Shown: positions 1 through 7,787 of the stretch, one piece after another
How positions within the stretch are numbered: the first letter of the stretch is position 1
Layout: the number at the start of each line of letters is the position of its first letter
IMG/VR virus record: IMGVR_UViG_3300042868_009220
Location: 1 to 34,289 of that record
Direction: 5' to 3' (one strand)
DNA: 34,289 bases
DNA from: a virus
Notes under the pieces: generated by a model
The model's database searches: none
The model's input: the letters and a program-made list of their open reading frames with translations, nothing else
What the model was told of the DNA's origin: nothing
Program-made: the position numbers and the translations under genes

Positions 1-127
1 AACCAATCCGCCACGCCGGCCAGAAACTCCGCCCCGGAAATCAACGAATCGGCAATGGCTTCCCCAATGCTTTGCCCGCCAAACCCCGCCACGAAATTCG
101 TGAACGCTTCATTCAGCGCCGTAACCG
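1..127. repeat. Terminal direct repeat, left copy (circular closure)
   Basis: These 127 bases recur exactly at the right end of the window. The tape measure reading frame continues across the join without interruption, so the two ends represent the same DNA and the genome unit is 34,162 bp. An overlap of exactly 127 bases is what an assembler with k=127 leaves on a circular or circularly permuted molecule. It is therefore probably an assembly signature and not a biological terminal repeat. Confidence 0.95.
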
Positions 128-875
128 CCGGGGCCAAATTCGCCACAACTTGCGTTACAACGCCCTCAATGGCTTTTTGAACCAGCGTGAAACTATCGTT
201 CATGGCCTCGACATTCTGGCCCTGTACGTTCGTGAGCGCCAGCCCCAGGCGGTCCGCCATTTCCATAGCCTGCCGGATACCGTCCGCGCCGCCCGAAAAC
301 ATCGGCAACAGGTCCGCCCCCGCCTTACCAAACAGAGCGATAGACGCGGCGGCCCGCTCCGCTTCCGTTGGCAGGGCCGAAATAGACTCCGCGATAGCTT
401 GGAACCGCTCCGGGCCGCTCATCCCCTGGAGATCGGCAACGGATAGGCCAATCCGGCCAAACGCGGCCACGGCCGTTTTCGAGCCCTCCGCGGCCAAAAC
501 AAAAGCCCGGTCCGCTTTCGTCATCGCGTTCGCGATTTTATCGACCGATACCCCGGCCAGATCCCCCGCCAGCGCCAGCCCGGCAAACTCGCCGTAGGTG
601 GAACCCGTCCGGGCCGCCAGTTTCGAAATCTGGTCGATGGATTCCGCCGTGGCCGCGCTCATCCCCTGGAGAGAACGAACGGCGCTTGAAACTCCAGACG
701 CGACAGACCCAAACAATTGCGCGCCGCTTATCGCCGTGAGCATCCCCAGGCCACCGCGGAGCCCCTTCACGTCCGCGGCCAGCTTGTCGAAAGCCGACGA
801 GGCTTGCCGGGTGCCCGCCAGTAGGCCGGAAGTGTTCGCGGTGAATACCGCCGCAATCCTAGACGTTGCCGTCAT
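1..875 (-). CDS. Tape measure protein, N-terminal part (continues at 34162)
   Basis: Tail length-determining protein. The ATG at 875 overlaps the stop of the tail chaperone frame as ATGA and follows a clear GGGAGG ribosome binding site. The frame runs off the window at base 1 and continues from 34162 down to the stop at 33481, giving about 518 residues. The visible part is rich in Ala, Gly and small helical segments, with typical phrases such as FDKLAADVKGLRGGLG near the start and ALFGKAGADLLPMFSGG further on, as in the PhageMin_Tail/TP901 type. Its position directly after the frameshifted chaperones supports the call. It is short for the family: at about 1.5 angstrom per residue it predicts a tail of roughly 80 nm. 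Confidence 0.85.
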   Translation of the reverse strand, partial: MTATSRIAAVFTANTSGLLAGTRQASSAFDKLAADVKGLRGGLGMLTAISGAQLFGSVASGVSSAVRSLQGMSAATAESIDQISKLAARTGSTYGEFAGLALAGDLAGVSVDKIANAMTKADRAFVLAAEGSKTAVAAFGRIGLSVADLQGMSGPERFQAIAESISALPTEAERAAASIALFGKAGADLLPMFSGGADGIRQAMEMADRLGLALTNVQGQNVEAMNDSFTLVQKAIEGVVTQVVANLAPAVTALNEAFTNFVAGFGGQSIGEAIADSLISGAEFLAGVADW

Positions 876-1560
876 CGGGCCGCCTCCCGCGCGTCTAGCT
901 GCGCCGCGAACGCGGGAACCTTCCGCAACTCCGCCAGCATTTCAGCCTCAGACTGAAACGTGATTTCCTCGCCGGTATAGGTGGGGAGGAAAAGTTTTTC
1001 GAAATCCGGGGCAACCTTTGCGCCGGCCGCCGCCGCCAACAGCGTTACTTGACGGCCGGACCGCCGCCACGGGTCGCCCCAAGGCCGTAGTTCGTAATAT
1101 GCCCGCCATTCACGTATAGCATCCATCGAAAGGGTTCCCGCCAGTGAATCAACGTCCGGAATCCCCATTTCGAGAGCCAAACTCAGGAGAAATTCCCGCT
1201 CCGGGTTTTCCTTCAGCTTTTTTTTTCCGCATCATCCGCGTATAGGCCGCGCAAGACCGTTTGCCACGCGGCAACATAAACCCGCATAACAAACTCCGGG
1301 GGCAATCCCCGAACCGATTCCGCTTCCTCCGCCGGAAACATCCGCGACCCGTCCGGGTTCGCCAAACATACCGCCACCGTCTCCGCCACCAATTCGGCCG
1401 GCGGTTCCGACCCGTTAAGCTCGCGGTGCCGCCTTACCAGATCGTGCCATTCCAGAAACGTAGGGGAACGCATTTCGACCGAATCCGCTTCCCCTTCAAT
1501 CGCCACCGCCCGCACGGGACAAGCCAGTTTCGATAAGACCGTTTCACGACTCAGCGGCAT
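872..1560 (-). CDS. Tail assembly chaperone, -1 frameshift fusion (G-T type)
   Basis: The upstream frame (1560 to 1213) and an open frame without its own good start (to 872) are joined by a run of nine A on the coding strand at 1226-1218. Slipping back one base on the tract changes ...GAA AAA AAA AGC TGA into ...AAG CTG AAG GAA and leads without a stop into the second frame, giving about 229 residues. The ORF-start residue of the downstream part would be a TTG with no ribosome binding site, which argues that it is made only by frameshifting. Lambda G/GT and most siphoviruses use this arrangement directly ahead of the tape measure gene, as here. The frameshift itself is inferred. Confidence 0.8.
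1213..1560 (-). CDS. Tail assembly chaperone, unshifted product (G type)
   Basis: A protein of 115 residues starting at ATG 1560 after AAAGG and ending DAEKKS at 1213. It contains segments typical of tail assembly chaperones, for example SPTFLEWHDLVRR and an acidic C-terminal half. It lies between the tail tube genes and the tape measure gene, where the chaperone always sits in siphoviruses. The family binds tape measure protein and helps polymerise tube protein around it. Its last codons are the slippery tract used to make the longer fusion. Confidence 0.75.
   Translation of the reverse strand: MPLSRETVLSKLACPVRAVAIEGEADSVEMRSPTFLEWHDLVRRHRELNGSEPPAELVAETVAVCLANPDGSRMFPAEEAESVRGLPPEFVMRVYVAAWQTVLRGLYADDAEKKS
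1218..1226 (-). promoter_or_regulatory. Slippery A9 tract for programmed -1 frameshift
   Basis: Nine T on the plus strand equal A9 on the coding strand, followed by GC TGA. It contains A AAA AAG, the strongest class of bacterial -1 slippery heptamer. The zero-frame stop follows immediately after AGC. Confidence 0.8.
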
Positions 1561-1577
1561 ACAAAAACCTTTCCGAA

Positions 1578-1973
1578 CTAGATGAGTTGAAATTCCCAGG
1601 TGGCGCGAACCAGATCACCGACCGCGCCGCCGATCCCGAGTTTACTAGGGAACCCCGGATAGCTTACAGATCCCCAGGATCCGGAAACCGAAAGGTTTGC
1701 GACATAACCAACCGAAAACGTAGAAACCGCGGGCGAACCGAGGAATTCAAGCGTAATGGTTCCCGGCTTGATTAGGCCCGCCTCTAATTGCATGACGCAA
1801 CGGGATTGCGAGCCACCGCCGACAACTACCGCGCCCAGGTTTGTAACGTCGTTCGCTTCACAGGTCGCAAGCGTAATATCGAAACGAATCAAGCCGCCTA
1901 GAAACTTGCCGTCCCAATAGGCCACCGTCCCTTGCGCGTCCGGGTATAGGCTCTGGAATTCTTTTTCATCCAC
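1578..1973 (-). CDS. Second tail tube-like protein
   Basis: 131 residues from a GTG start at 1973, chosen because GGGGGT precedes it at good spacing and no ATG lies in frame nearby. The protein is beta-rich, with an early 'DAQGTVAYWDGKFLG' phrase matching the 'DSQGTIFIFDGVTFE' phrase of the next upstream gene, and it ends VRATWEFQLI. It is probably a tail tube or tube-related paralogue (tube cap, decorated tube or second major tail protein). Assignment rests on position between the tail terminator/tube genes and the chaperones, and on the shared phrase. No enzyme motif is seen. Confidence 0.55.
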   Translation of the reverse strand: MDEKEFQSLYPDAQGTVAYWDGKFLGGLIRFDITLATCEANDVTNLGAVVVGGGSQSRCVMQLEAGLIKPGTITLEFLGSPAVSTFSVGYVANLSVSGSWGSVSYPGFPSKLGIGGAVGDLVRATWEFQLI

Positions 1974-1984
1974 GCCACCACCCC

Positions 1985-2452
1985 CTAGGCCGAAACAGGC
2001 CCAGAAGAAATAGCGGGCAACAGCTCAGGGCCGACAGGGGATGCCGCGGGGGCGGCCGCAGGGGCCGAAGTTGTTTCCGGCGCTTCAATCCGGAAACTGG
2101 CGGTCCCCTTCAAAACGTCACCAACCGCCGATTCAACCTCATATTCCGTACACCATGCCATGCCCGAAATATTCAGCTTTTCGCAGGTAATGGGGTGGGG
2201 TTCCGTTGTATCGGGTTCGGTCAACCCGAGGAATGAAACGGTAATCACCGCTTCCGTTCCCTTTGTGGAATCCTCGATAAGCGGCGCGTCTTGATAAACC
2301 CGCTTGGTTCCGGAGGCTTGATTGACCGTAGAAACGTCAATCTTGTTTCCTTCAGTATCCGGGCCGCTCTTTTTCTTCTTAACGTTCGTCGCTTCGAACG
2401 TCACGCCGTCAAAGATGAAGATTGTTCCCTGACTGTCTTCAATGTCCGCCAT
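1985..2452 (-). CDS. Major tail tube protein (probable)
   Basis: 155 residues; the ATG at 2452 overlaps the stop of the upstream gene as TAATG. Beta-rich, with DSQGTIFIFDGVTFEA at the N-terminus, KRVYQDAPLIEDSTKGTE in the middle and VLKGTASFRIEAP near the end, the pattern of small siphovirus tail tube proteins. The last 30 residues are a low-complexity Ala/Pro/Ser extension, perhaps exposed on the tube surface. It follows the tail terminator and precedes a related second copy and the chaperones. Confidence 0.65.
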   Translation of the reverse strand: MADIEDSQGTIFIFDGVTFEATNVKKKKSGPDTEGNKIDVSTVNQASGTKRVYQDAPLIEDSTKGTEAVITVSFLGLTEPDTTEPHPITCEKLNISGMAWCTEYEVESAVGDVLKGTASFRIEAPETTSAPAAAPAASPVGPELLPAISSGPVSA

Positions 2453-2850
2453 TATTTTTCCGCCTCCCGAAAGCGTAGTTCGAACGACATTACAACCGAA
2501 AAAGTGGGCTTGCCCTCGCCGGCCAGATCCACAACATCACCGTCCGCTTCATCTACTAAAAAGCATCGCTCTATAGTGACTCCCGCGGCGGTCCCCTTGA
2601 AATTATCCACGGCCCGCCGGATGGATTCCGCCAGTTCCTTACCCTCGCCGTACATATCCGCGTAAACCGTCACCGTGAAAGCGGCCACCGGGATGCCCGC
2701 GTTGTTCATGGTGGTACGCTCGCGGTTCGTGTTCGTACGCATATAGACCGCGTAGGGCGGAACAGCGCTTTCCGCGGCTTGAACCGGAAACGTCGAAATC
2801 CCCGCGGCTTTCTCAATCGCCCCACGTAGCCAGATTTCCGGGTATGCCAT
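2452..2850 (-). CDS. Tail terminator / tail completion protein
   Basis: 132 residues. The N-terminal part (WLRGAIEKAAG...VPPYAVYMRTNTNRE) and the mixed alpha/beta plan resemble DUF3168-type and lambda gpU-like tail terminators, which cap the finished tail tube and join it to the head. It lies between the gp10-like neck protein (2 bases away) and the tube gene, the expected position in HK97-like modules. The family call is from position and general pattern. Confidence 0.6.
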   Translation of the reverse strand: MAYPEIWLRGAIEKAAGISTFPVQAAESAVPPYAVYMRTNTNRERTTMNNAGIPVAAFTVTVYADMYGEGKELAESIRRAVDNFKGTAAGVTIERCFLVDEADGDVVDLAGEGKPTFSVVMSFELRFREAEK

Positions 2851-2852
2851 TC

Positions 2853-3434
2853 CTATCCTCGCTTTCTCTTGTCCAAATACTTTTGCAATTCACGCCCGGC
2901 CGCTTCCAGGCCGGCCGCTAAATGCAGGTCCATAGAATTCGCAATTCCGGGGGCCATGCTTTGAAACAGCGAACGCAAGAACCAGCGCGGAGAAACCCGC
3001 CCGCGGCCGGCCCCCTTGCCGTTCGCCCTGGCCGCCGTTCCTTCTTCCACCCAAAGCGCATGATTTCCCTTTCCGGCCCCGCGGGAAAACGTCACCCGAG
3101 CCGTAAAAGAGCCATGATTCACTTTGTTCGAAAACTTCGTGATCGTGATAATGGACCGCCGCAGACGGCCCGGCTTGATAATGCTTTTTTTGCCGGAACC
3201 CGCCTGGAACCGGCCGCCGCCGTCCCGCTTGACCGCGGCCCGCGATACCCGCCGGCCGGACGATTTCGGCGTTGCCGCCTTTAAGGCCGGAACAAAAGGC
3301 CGGATGGCCCGATTGACCGCCGCCTTGATATGTTTTTTGGCGAGCGCTTTCGGCAGTTGTCCGTATGCCTGCCCCAGGGCGCGGCAATCCCCCGAGTACC
3401 GCAACGAATCGAAAACTAGGAAATCGTTCGCCAC
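2853..3434 (-). CDS. HK97 gp10-like neck protein
   Basis: 193 residues starting at GTG 3434 inside the TAGTG overlap with the upstream gene; GAGGAG lies just upstream. The centre is strongly basic (KKSIIKPGRLRRSIIT) and is followed by NHALWVEEGTAAR and RGRVSPRWFLRSLF, the hallmarks of the HK97 gp10 family ('ya..vEfGT....p.Pflrpa'). These proteins join the head-closure ring to the tail. Its position third after the capsid gene fits. Confidence 0.75.
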   Translation of the reverse strand: MANDFLVFDSLRYSGDCRALGQAYGQLPKALAKKHIKAAVNRAIRPFVPALKAATPKSSGRRVSRAAVKRDGGGRFQAGSGKKSIIKPGRLRRSIITITKFSNKVNHGSFTARVTFSRGAGKGNHALWVEEGTAARANGKGAGRGRVSPRWFLRSLFQSMAPGIANSMDLHLAAGLEAAGRELQKYLDKRKRG

Positions 3435-3757
3435 TAGCCGCGCTCCTCACATGTCAATTCATGCTCTTGTCGGTGCCCGCGCTCAACAATGCCGGAAATG
3501 AACAAAATCCGGTTTTCGCGAGACTGCCAGCGGAGCCGCATGGAACCGCGTAGGCCCGGCAGATAGCGCATCCGGACCGTGTGCGACAACTCGCCGCCGG
3601 TTTGTTGCCGCCGAACACTTTCCGCGTACGAACTAGCTTCCACGCTGGCCCGCCGAACGGCAAAGCGTTCCCAGGTTTGGAACGTCTCCCCGAAATCGTT
3701 CGTGGAATCGACCGGCGCTTCCACCACGACAATTTCCCGAAGCGGCCCGGAACGCAT
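3434..3757 (-). CDS. Head closure / head-tail adaptor (SPP1 gp16-like)
   Basis: 107 residues. The ATG at 3757 overlaps the previous stop as TAATG with GGGGG upstream, so I prefer it over an upstream in-frame ATG at 3775. It shows the usual plan of the Phage_H_T_join family: an N-terminal strand (REIVVVEAPVDS), NDFGETFQTWERFAVRRASVE, then TVRMRYLPGL and a hydrophobic NRILFISGIVE. The family closes the portal channel after packaging. Confidence 0.7.
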   Translation of the reverse strand: MRSGPLREIVVVEAPVDSTNDFGETFQTWERFAVRRASVEASSYAESVRRQQTGGELSHTVRMRYLPGLRGSMRLRWQSRENRILFISGIVERGHRQEHELTCEERG

Positions 3758-4386
3758 TAATAGCCCCCGTTCCACGATTCGGAAGCCAAAAGAGCATCAA
3801 CGGCCATAGGCATAACAACGGCCCCGGATTCGGTCGCCACCGCCTCCCGGTTTTCGTACCAACTAGCCACCAGCATTTTTACCGCGGCCCGGACCTGCGC
3901 CGGAACTTCCTCCGCCGTACGTAGGCCGGCCCAGAAGCGTATATAAACGCTGGACTCACAACAGACCCCAGGCCACCCCGAGCGGACCCGCAAGACGGCC
4001 GGCCAACAGTCATCATCGACCACGTAGGCCGTCACGGGAACCGGCGTTTTCACGCCGTCACCGTCCCGATGGTGAATCGTCACCGGGTAGTCTTCATCGA
4101 CCAACAGCGGCGGCATCGGGAGCCGTATGCCCGCACAATCGCAGCCGCAGCCAACGCCCAAAAGCCGCGCCTGCCAATGCGTTGCCGTCAGCGTCGATCC
4201 CAACCGGCTTTCGACCATCCGCCGGGCCGCCGCAATCCAGGCCATTAGCTGTAAATCGTCATCCGCAACATCTAGCGGAATCCGCAAGTGTTCTTTCATC
4301 TGAAACAACGAAACCGGCTCAATCACCGGTTCCGCGATTCGGCGGAGGGAATCATAGGGGAGCGCCAATCGGGCCGAACACGCCAT
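3757..4386 (-). CDS. Head-tail connector, gp6/phiE125 gp8-like
   Basis: 209 residues. The N-terminus EPVSLFQMKEHLRIPLDVADDDLQLMAWIAAAR is the typical opening of the gp6-like head-tail connector family, continuing VESRLGSTLTATHWQ. Later come a beta-rich middle with Cys clusters (VGCGCDCAG) and a C-terminal helix with VRAAVKMLVASWYENRE, also typical. It is the first gene after the capsid terminator and starts the connector/tail block. The CGCDC insert is unusual and could bind metal, but this is only a pattern. Confidence 0.8.
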   Translation of the reverse strand: MACSARLALPYDSLRRIAEPVIEPVSLFQMKEHLRIPLDVADDDLQLMAWIAAARRMVESRLGSTLTATHWQARLLGVGCGCDCAGIRLPMPPLLVDEDYPVTIHHRDGDGVKTPVPVTAYVVDDDCWPAVLRVRSGWPGVCCESSVYIRFWAGLRTAEEVPAQVRAAVKMLVASWYENREAVATESGAVVMPMAVDALLASESWNGGY

Positions 4387-4400
4387 TCGTCAACGCTCCA

Positions 4401-4444
4401 GAAAAAGAGACCCCCCCGCGCCGCTTCCATGCGGCGCGGGGGGG
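4401..4444 (-). terminator. Rho-independent terminator after the capsid gene
   Basis: A perfect 14-bp stem (arms 4411-4424 and 4431-4444, GC only) with a 6-base loop is followed on the minus strand by TCTCTTTTTC. It lies 20 bases after the capsid stop and before the connector gene. It would limit read-through from the capsid gene into the tail genes and so set a high capsid to tail ratio. Confidence 0.85.
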
Positions 4445-4464
4445 CAATGAACCCAGACGAAAAA

Positions 4465-5808
4465 TTACTTTGTCGAAGTGGTGGAAGATTTCGTCGTGGA
4501 AGTGACGGGGGCAGACTTTGCAGCCGGACCATCGGTAGCCAGCGGAGTCGCGCCAGTAGTTGTCAGCTTCGCCACGTAGCTAGGCGAATGGTTCGCCCAG
4601 GCATACCGGGCAGTTCCGACGAAAACCGTTTCGTCGTATTCGATGGCCCGCTCAGTCGATGCCCGAATCTGAAGCCCGGCCGGCTTATACCCAATGGCAC
4701 AGGCCGAACCGAAATCACCATAGAGCGCCAGAACATCGGCCGGCAGATCCTGCGATTGATAGACCGGAGCCCCATAAACCACCGGGCGAACCGCGTCACC
4801 GATACTAGCGCCGATGGCCCCAGCGGCAACGCTCATAATCTGGCCCCAGCCGGCCGGGGAAACGACCCACGCACGGCTCCGGGCGTTCGGATTCACGCAA
4901 GAAACGACCTGCGCGAGAATCTGAGCGGACAGGGTTCCGGAGGACGAAACAATATTCGACGCTGGAACCATGCCGCAGAGCCCGCCGCCGGGGATGCCGG
5001 CCGCCACGTCACCCTGTAGCCACGTCTTATCAATCTTCCGAGCGAACGCGTATGCGAACTGAGCCGCCACAAGCTGCGCGACGGATACAAACGCGTCTTC
5101 CATCAATTCATTCGAAACCTGAGCCCGCGCGCCGATTTTCTTAAGATCGAGCGCCGCCCGCGTTCCGCCGCCGAACGTAACGGGCTGGATTTCGCAATTC
5201 TCCAGATAGAATTCCGCCTCTTGAATCATCTCCGCGACGGGAAGATACATTCCGGGGCCATTCACCGCGTAGGTGGAACAAACCTGGGTGGCAACAGACG
5301 AATAGGACAGGAGATTCAGAATCCCCCGGTAAATATCGTTGTAAACCAGTTCCGAGCCGCGGCCGTCATACGTAGGCGAAAGCTCGCCCATCGCATTCGG
5401 TTCCTCAGTTGGCGTTGTGAAATCGCCCCGCAATTCGCCGCGGGCCAACGCCCGGAGAAACCGGCCAGCCTTTGCCGCGTCTTCCGCGTTGTCGAAACCG
5501 TGAATCTTTCCGAGCGTCAACGCGGCCCGCCGGGCCATCGGGGCCGGGGCCGGGGCCGGGGCCGCCGGAACAACGCCCGAAGCGGTGGCCGCACTCCGGA
5601 CCGCCTCCGCCTTGACCCGCGCGTCCGCGATTTTGTTTTCCATTGCCAGGGATGAACGCAACGAATCCAGTTCCGCCACCAGCGCATTCAGCTTTTCAGC
5701 CTGTTCGGTCGCGCCCGCCTCAACCGGCGTTGCCGATTCGACGGCCTCAATTTCGGCAAGTTTGGTATCGACTTCCTCGATGATCGCGGTCTGTTTCGAA
5801 TTCGGCAT
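4465..5808 (-). CDS. Major capsid protein, HK97 fold
   Basis: 447 residues, ATG 5808 after GGGAG. The N-terminal ~70 residues form a charged helical scaffold (delta) domain, followed by a Val/Ala/Pro linker (APAPAPAPMARR) and then the HK97 coat region: YNDIYRGILNLLSYSSVATQV, VTFGGGTRAALDLKKIGARAQVSNELMEDAF, WLQGDVAAGIPGGG, ending with a Ser/Thr/Lys tail. The prohead protease probably removes the delta domain near residues 90-115; the exact site is not visible. It lies downstream of portal and protease as expected, but separated from the protease by four inserted genes. Confidence 0.9.
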   Translation of the reverse strand: MPNSKQTAIIEEVDTKLAEIEAVESATPVEAGATEQAEKLNALVAELDSLRSSLAMENKIADARVKAEAVRSAATASGVVPAAPAPAPAPMARRAALTLGKIHGFDNAEDAAKAGRFLRALARGELRGDFTTPTEEPNAMGELSPTYDGRGSELVYNDIYRGILNLLSYSSVATQVCSTYAVNGPGMYLPVAEMIQEAEFYLENCEIQPVTFGGGTRAALDLKKIGARAQVSNELMEDAFVSVAQLVAAQFAYAFARKIDKTWLQGDVAAGIPGGGLCGMVPASNIVSSSGTLSAQILAQVVSCVNPNARSRAWVVSPAGWGQIMSVAAGAIGASIGDAVRPVVYGAPVYQSQDLPADVLALYGDFGSACAIGYKPAGLQIRASTERAIEYDETVFVGTARYAWANHSPSYVAKLTTTGATPLATDGPAAKSAPVTSTTKSSTTSTK

Positions 5809-5890
5809 TGCAAAAGCTCCCGGTTTTTACGCCGGGTAAACCTCCCGGTCCCCCGAAAGGTAAACACATTCCCGAACCCCTTGAATTAAA
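5809..5890 (-). other. Intergenic leader of the capsid gene
   Basis: 82 bases between the HExxH gene and the capsid gene. On the minus strand it carries a short hairpin-forming CCCGG...CCGGG pair around the ribosome binding site region and AT-rich sequence near its far end. A separate capsid promoter or 5' UTR is possible, but no convincing -35/-10 pair is seen. Confidence 0.3.
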
Positions 5891-6577
5891 CTATTCAACA
5901 GCGCGCCGAAATCGTTCGGAATTCCATTCGATGAACGCGGCCAGCTTTTCCGCGTCCGGATAGTTGGGGTCTACTTTCGCCGCAAGCGCCAACATTACGC
6001 GGCAATAGAATTCCATCTCTCGCGCGAAATCTTCCGTCTCCCCGCGGGCCGACAAGCCCAACTCCCGCCGCGCAAACGTGCCATGCACGTACGCTACCCA
6101 TTCTTCAACAAGATAAATCGGTTCCGCGTCCCAATCCCGGCGCTGTTCCACTAGATACAGTTGATATATCCGCCCGCGTTGACTCTCCGGAATGGCCGCG
6201 GCAACGTCGCCAATCGTCAACCGCGGATGAGCGATAGAAACCGACCGGCCGCCCAAAAGATAGATCCCGTGAGCGCCCCGGACTTTCGGAACCCGAACGG
6301 ATACCCCGTGCGTTCCTTCATGCGTCCATGTCACCAGATCGGTGGGGTCTGTTTGGTCCCGCCAATACTCTTGGTTCGGTAGCCGCGCGAGAACATCCGC
6401 CAGTACCGCGGGGCTCGACCGGACCGGCCGGCCCACAACAGACGGACCCGCCCAGAATTCAAGCGCGGCCGAACAACGGTCCGCCGGTTTCGACGGCTCG
6501 ACAACCGGAACCCGCAACGCCGGCCGGATGGATAGCGCGAACGCCAGCGCAAACAACGCAAGCGCGAACCATCGCAT
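5891..6577 (-). CDS. Exported protein with HExxH motif (putative metallopeptidase)
   Basis: 228 residues. Residues 1-20 form a signal peptide or N-terminal anchor (MRWFALALFALAFALSIRPA). Residues 86-90 read HEGTH, the HExxH zinc-peptidase signature, in the hydrophobic context LVTWTHEGTHGVSV. About 70 residues later VEEWVAYVHG (E158/E159) could supply a third, gluzincin-like zinc ligand. The rest is a mixed helical domain with no family I recognise. It lies between the exported Ala/Pro-rich gene and the capsid gene. I infer a secreted or periplasmic protease, possibly acting on the host envelope; a non-catalytic role is possible. GGGGG sits 5 bases before the ATG. Confidence 0.6.
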   Translation of the reverse strand: MRWFALALFALAFALSIRPALRVPVVEPSKPADRCSAALEFWAGPSVVGRPVRSSPAVLADVLARLPNQEYWRDQTDPTDLVTWTHEGTHGVSVRVPKVRGAHGIYLLGGRSVSIAHPRLTIGDVAAAIPESQRGRIYQLYLVEQRRDWDAEPIYLVEEWVAYVHGTFARRELGLSARGETEDFAREMEFYCRVMLALAAKVDPNYPDAEKLAAFIEWNSERFRRAVE

Positions 6578-6603
6578 ACCGGCCCCCGACTATAGCCGCG
6601 GGG

Positions 6604-7275
6604 CTACTGTTTAGCGGCCCTATACGCGTCCCTGGAAGCCTCGACAGCGTTCCGCTTGATTGCATCCCCAATAGCCCGCCGGCCGAGCCGATAGGCTCTA
6701 TGATCCAGCCGGGCCGCTTCCTGCGTTTCGTGCATTTCCTTTCGAGCGTCTCGCAACTGACCAAACAACGCCGGGGGCTCTGCGCCCGCTCCAGGGGCCG
6801 CGGCCGCCATAGGGGGGCAATTGCCATTCTGACAATTGCCGCTCTGGTAATTGCCGCCGGCATCGCCGCCGGCATCGCCAATAATGACCCGCATATCAAG
6901 CGGAACGTTGATCCGGAAACGTTCCTCAATCGGTGCCGCCGCCCGCATTTCCGGGGCAGGGGCCGGGGCCGGAACGTAATCCGGAACCGGGGCAGGGGGT
7001 GGGGCCATTTCAACCACCCGCGTTTCCACCGGAACCGCCGGGGCCGACCGAGTGGAACCGCCAGCCGAACCATTGCCGGCCGAAGTTTGAACAGACCCGC
7101 CAGCCGAACCGAAACCGGCAGACCACCGGGGGGAACCGCCGGAATAACCGTTGACCGGGGCAGGGGCCGAACGCGTTGAACCGCCCGCCGAACCATTGCC
7201 CGCGGCGGCCGCCAGACCCACCACAAAAACAGAGCCGACAACAGCGGCCGCGAACAGGCCAAACACGTTTTTCAT
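6604..7275 (-). CDS. Exported Gly/Ser/Ala/Pro-rich protein of unknown function
   Basis: 223 residues from ATG 7275 (AGGGA upstream). MKNVFGLFAAAVVGSVFVVGLAAAA is a clear signal peptide. It is followed by GNGSAGGSTRSAP-type repeats at least twice, a Pro/Ala linker (PPPAPVPDYVPAPAPAP), a short segment ERFRINVPLDMRVIIGD, Gly/Asn-rich GGNYQSGNCQNGNCPP, and a charged C-terminal helical region (RDARKEMHETQEAARLDHRAYRLGRRA). It looks like an extended cell-surface or envelope-spanning protein with a helical end. It lies in the exported block between CAP and HExxH genes. No function can be assigned. Confidence 0.65.
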   Translation of the reverse strand: MKNVFGLFAAAVVGSVFVVGLAAAAGNGSAGGSTRSAPAPVNGYSGGSPRWSAGFGSAGGSVQTSAGNGSAGGSTRSAPAVPVETRVVEMAPPPAPVPDYVPAPAPAPEMRAAAPIEERFRINVPLDMRVIIGDAGGDAGGNYQSGNCQNGNCPPMAAAAPGAGAEPPALFGQLRDARKEMHETQEAARLDHRAYRLGRRAIGDAIKRNAVEASRDAYRAAKQ

Positions 7276-7283
7276 AGCGTTCC

Positions 7284-7787
7284 CTATCGAAATGATTGCG
7301 TCCAGTAAAGCCGGCCGTCTGCCGACCGCGAACAACCTACCCCGATAGTTCCCGCCCTTGAATTCAGAATGTTTTTGCGGTGCCCAGGCGAATTCATCCA
7401 CGCCCGCATAACCGACTCCGGGGAATCTTGCCCATACGCCACATTCTCCGCGTACCCGTTTTTCGAATGCGACATTCTCCGCCGCGCGGCTTGTTGTTCG
7501 CTCCAGCTTCTCGAAACATCCATAAGAACGGGGGATGTTTCGAGCGGCGCGAGCCCCCGCCGCGAACGTTCATCATTAACCAGCGAAACCACCCGCATTT
7601 CCGCGACCGATCCCGCCGGCCGCGCGACCGTTTTCGGCCGGTCCGGAACCGTTGTGGTTTTCGCCACCGTCCACGGCGGCGGCGGGTCCGCCCGCAACGC
7701 CGGAACGCCGGCCGCCGGCGCGACAATCAACAGAGCCGCGCCGGCCGTTTGCCAAGCCCTAAGCCTCATCCCGCAAGTTGTCAGCAT
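7284..7787 (-). CDS. CAP/SCP domain exported protein
   Basis: Up to 167 residues. The start is ATG 7787, or ATG 7769 giving MRLRAWQTAG; both leave a hydrophobic signal segment AGAALLIVAPAAGVPALRA. The rest is a CAP (SCP/PR-1-like) domain: VNDERSRRGLAPLE, a His in RRRMSHSKNG, the ENVAYGQ motif, MRAWMNSPGHRKNIL and the final IGVGCS...YWTQSFR. These are the conserved CAP motifs. Bacterial CAP proteins are exported and bind lipids, metals or glycans, but their function is mostly unknown. A CAP gene inside a phage head module is unusual. It overlaps the end of the membrane protein gene. Confidence 0.85.
   Translation of the reverse strand: MLTTCGMRLRAWQTAGAALLIVAPAAGVPALRADPPPPWTVAKTTTVPDRPKTVARPAGSVAEMRVVSLVNDERSRRGLAPLETSPVLMDVSRSWSEQQAARRRMSHSKNGYAENVAYGQDSPESVMRAWMNSPGHRKNILNSRAGTIGVGCSRSADGRLYWTQSFR

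Noticed and set aside
1-127. 127-base repeat as a true biological terminal redundancy
   Set aside because: The exact length equals a common assembler k value, and the repeat lies in the middle of the tape measure gene rather than near the terminase or a cos region.
1213-1230. A9 tract as a sequencing or assembly error splitting one chaperone gene
   Set aside because: Siphoviruses conserve just such a tract at this place; both the short and fused products are expected. Reads could still test it.
6328-7262. Long ORFs on both strands opposite or overlapping the exported Gly/Pro-rich gene (283 and 267 residues)
   Set aside because: Arg/Pro-rich shadows of a GC-rich repetitive gene; no ribosome binding site, no family pattern, and they overlap a gene with a clear signal peptide.
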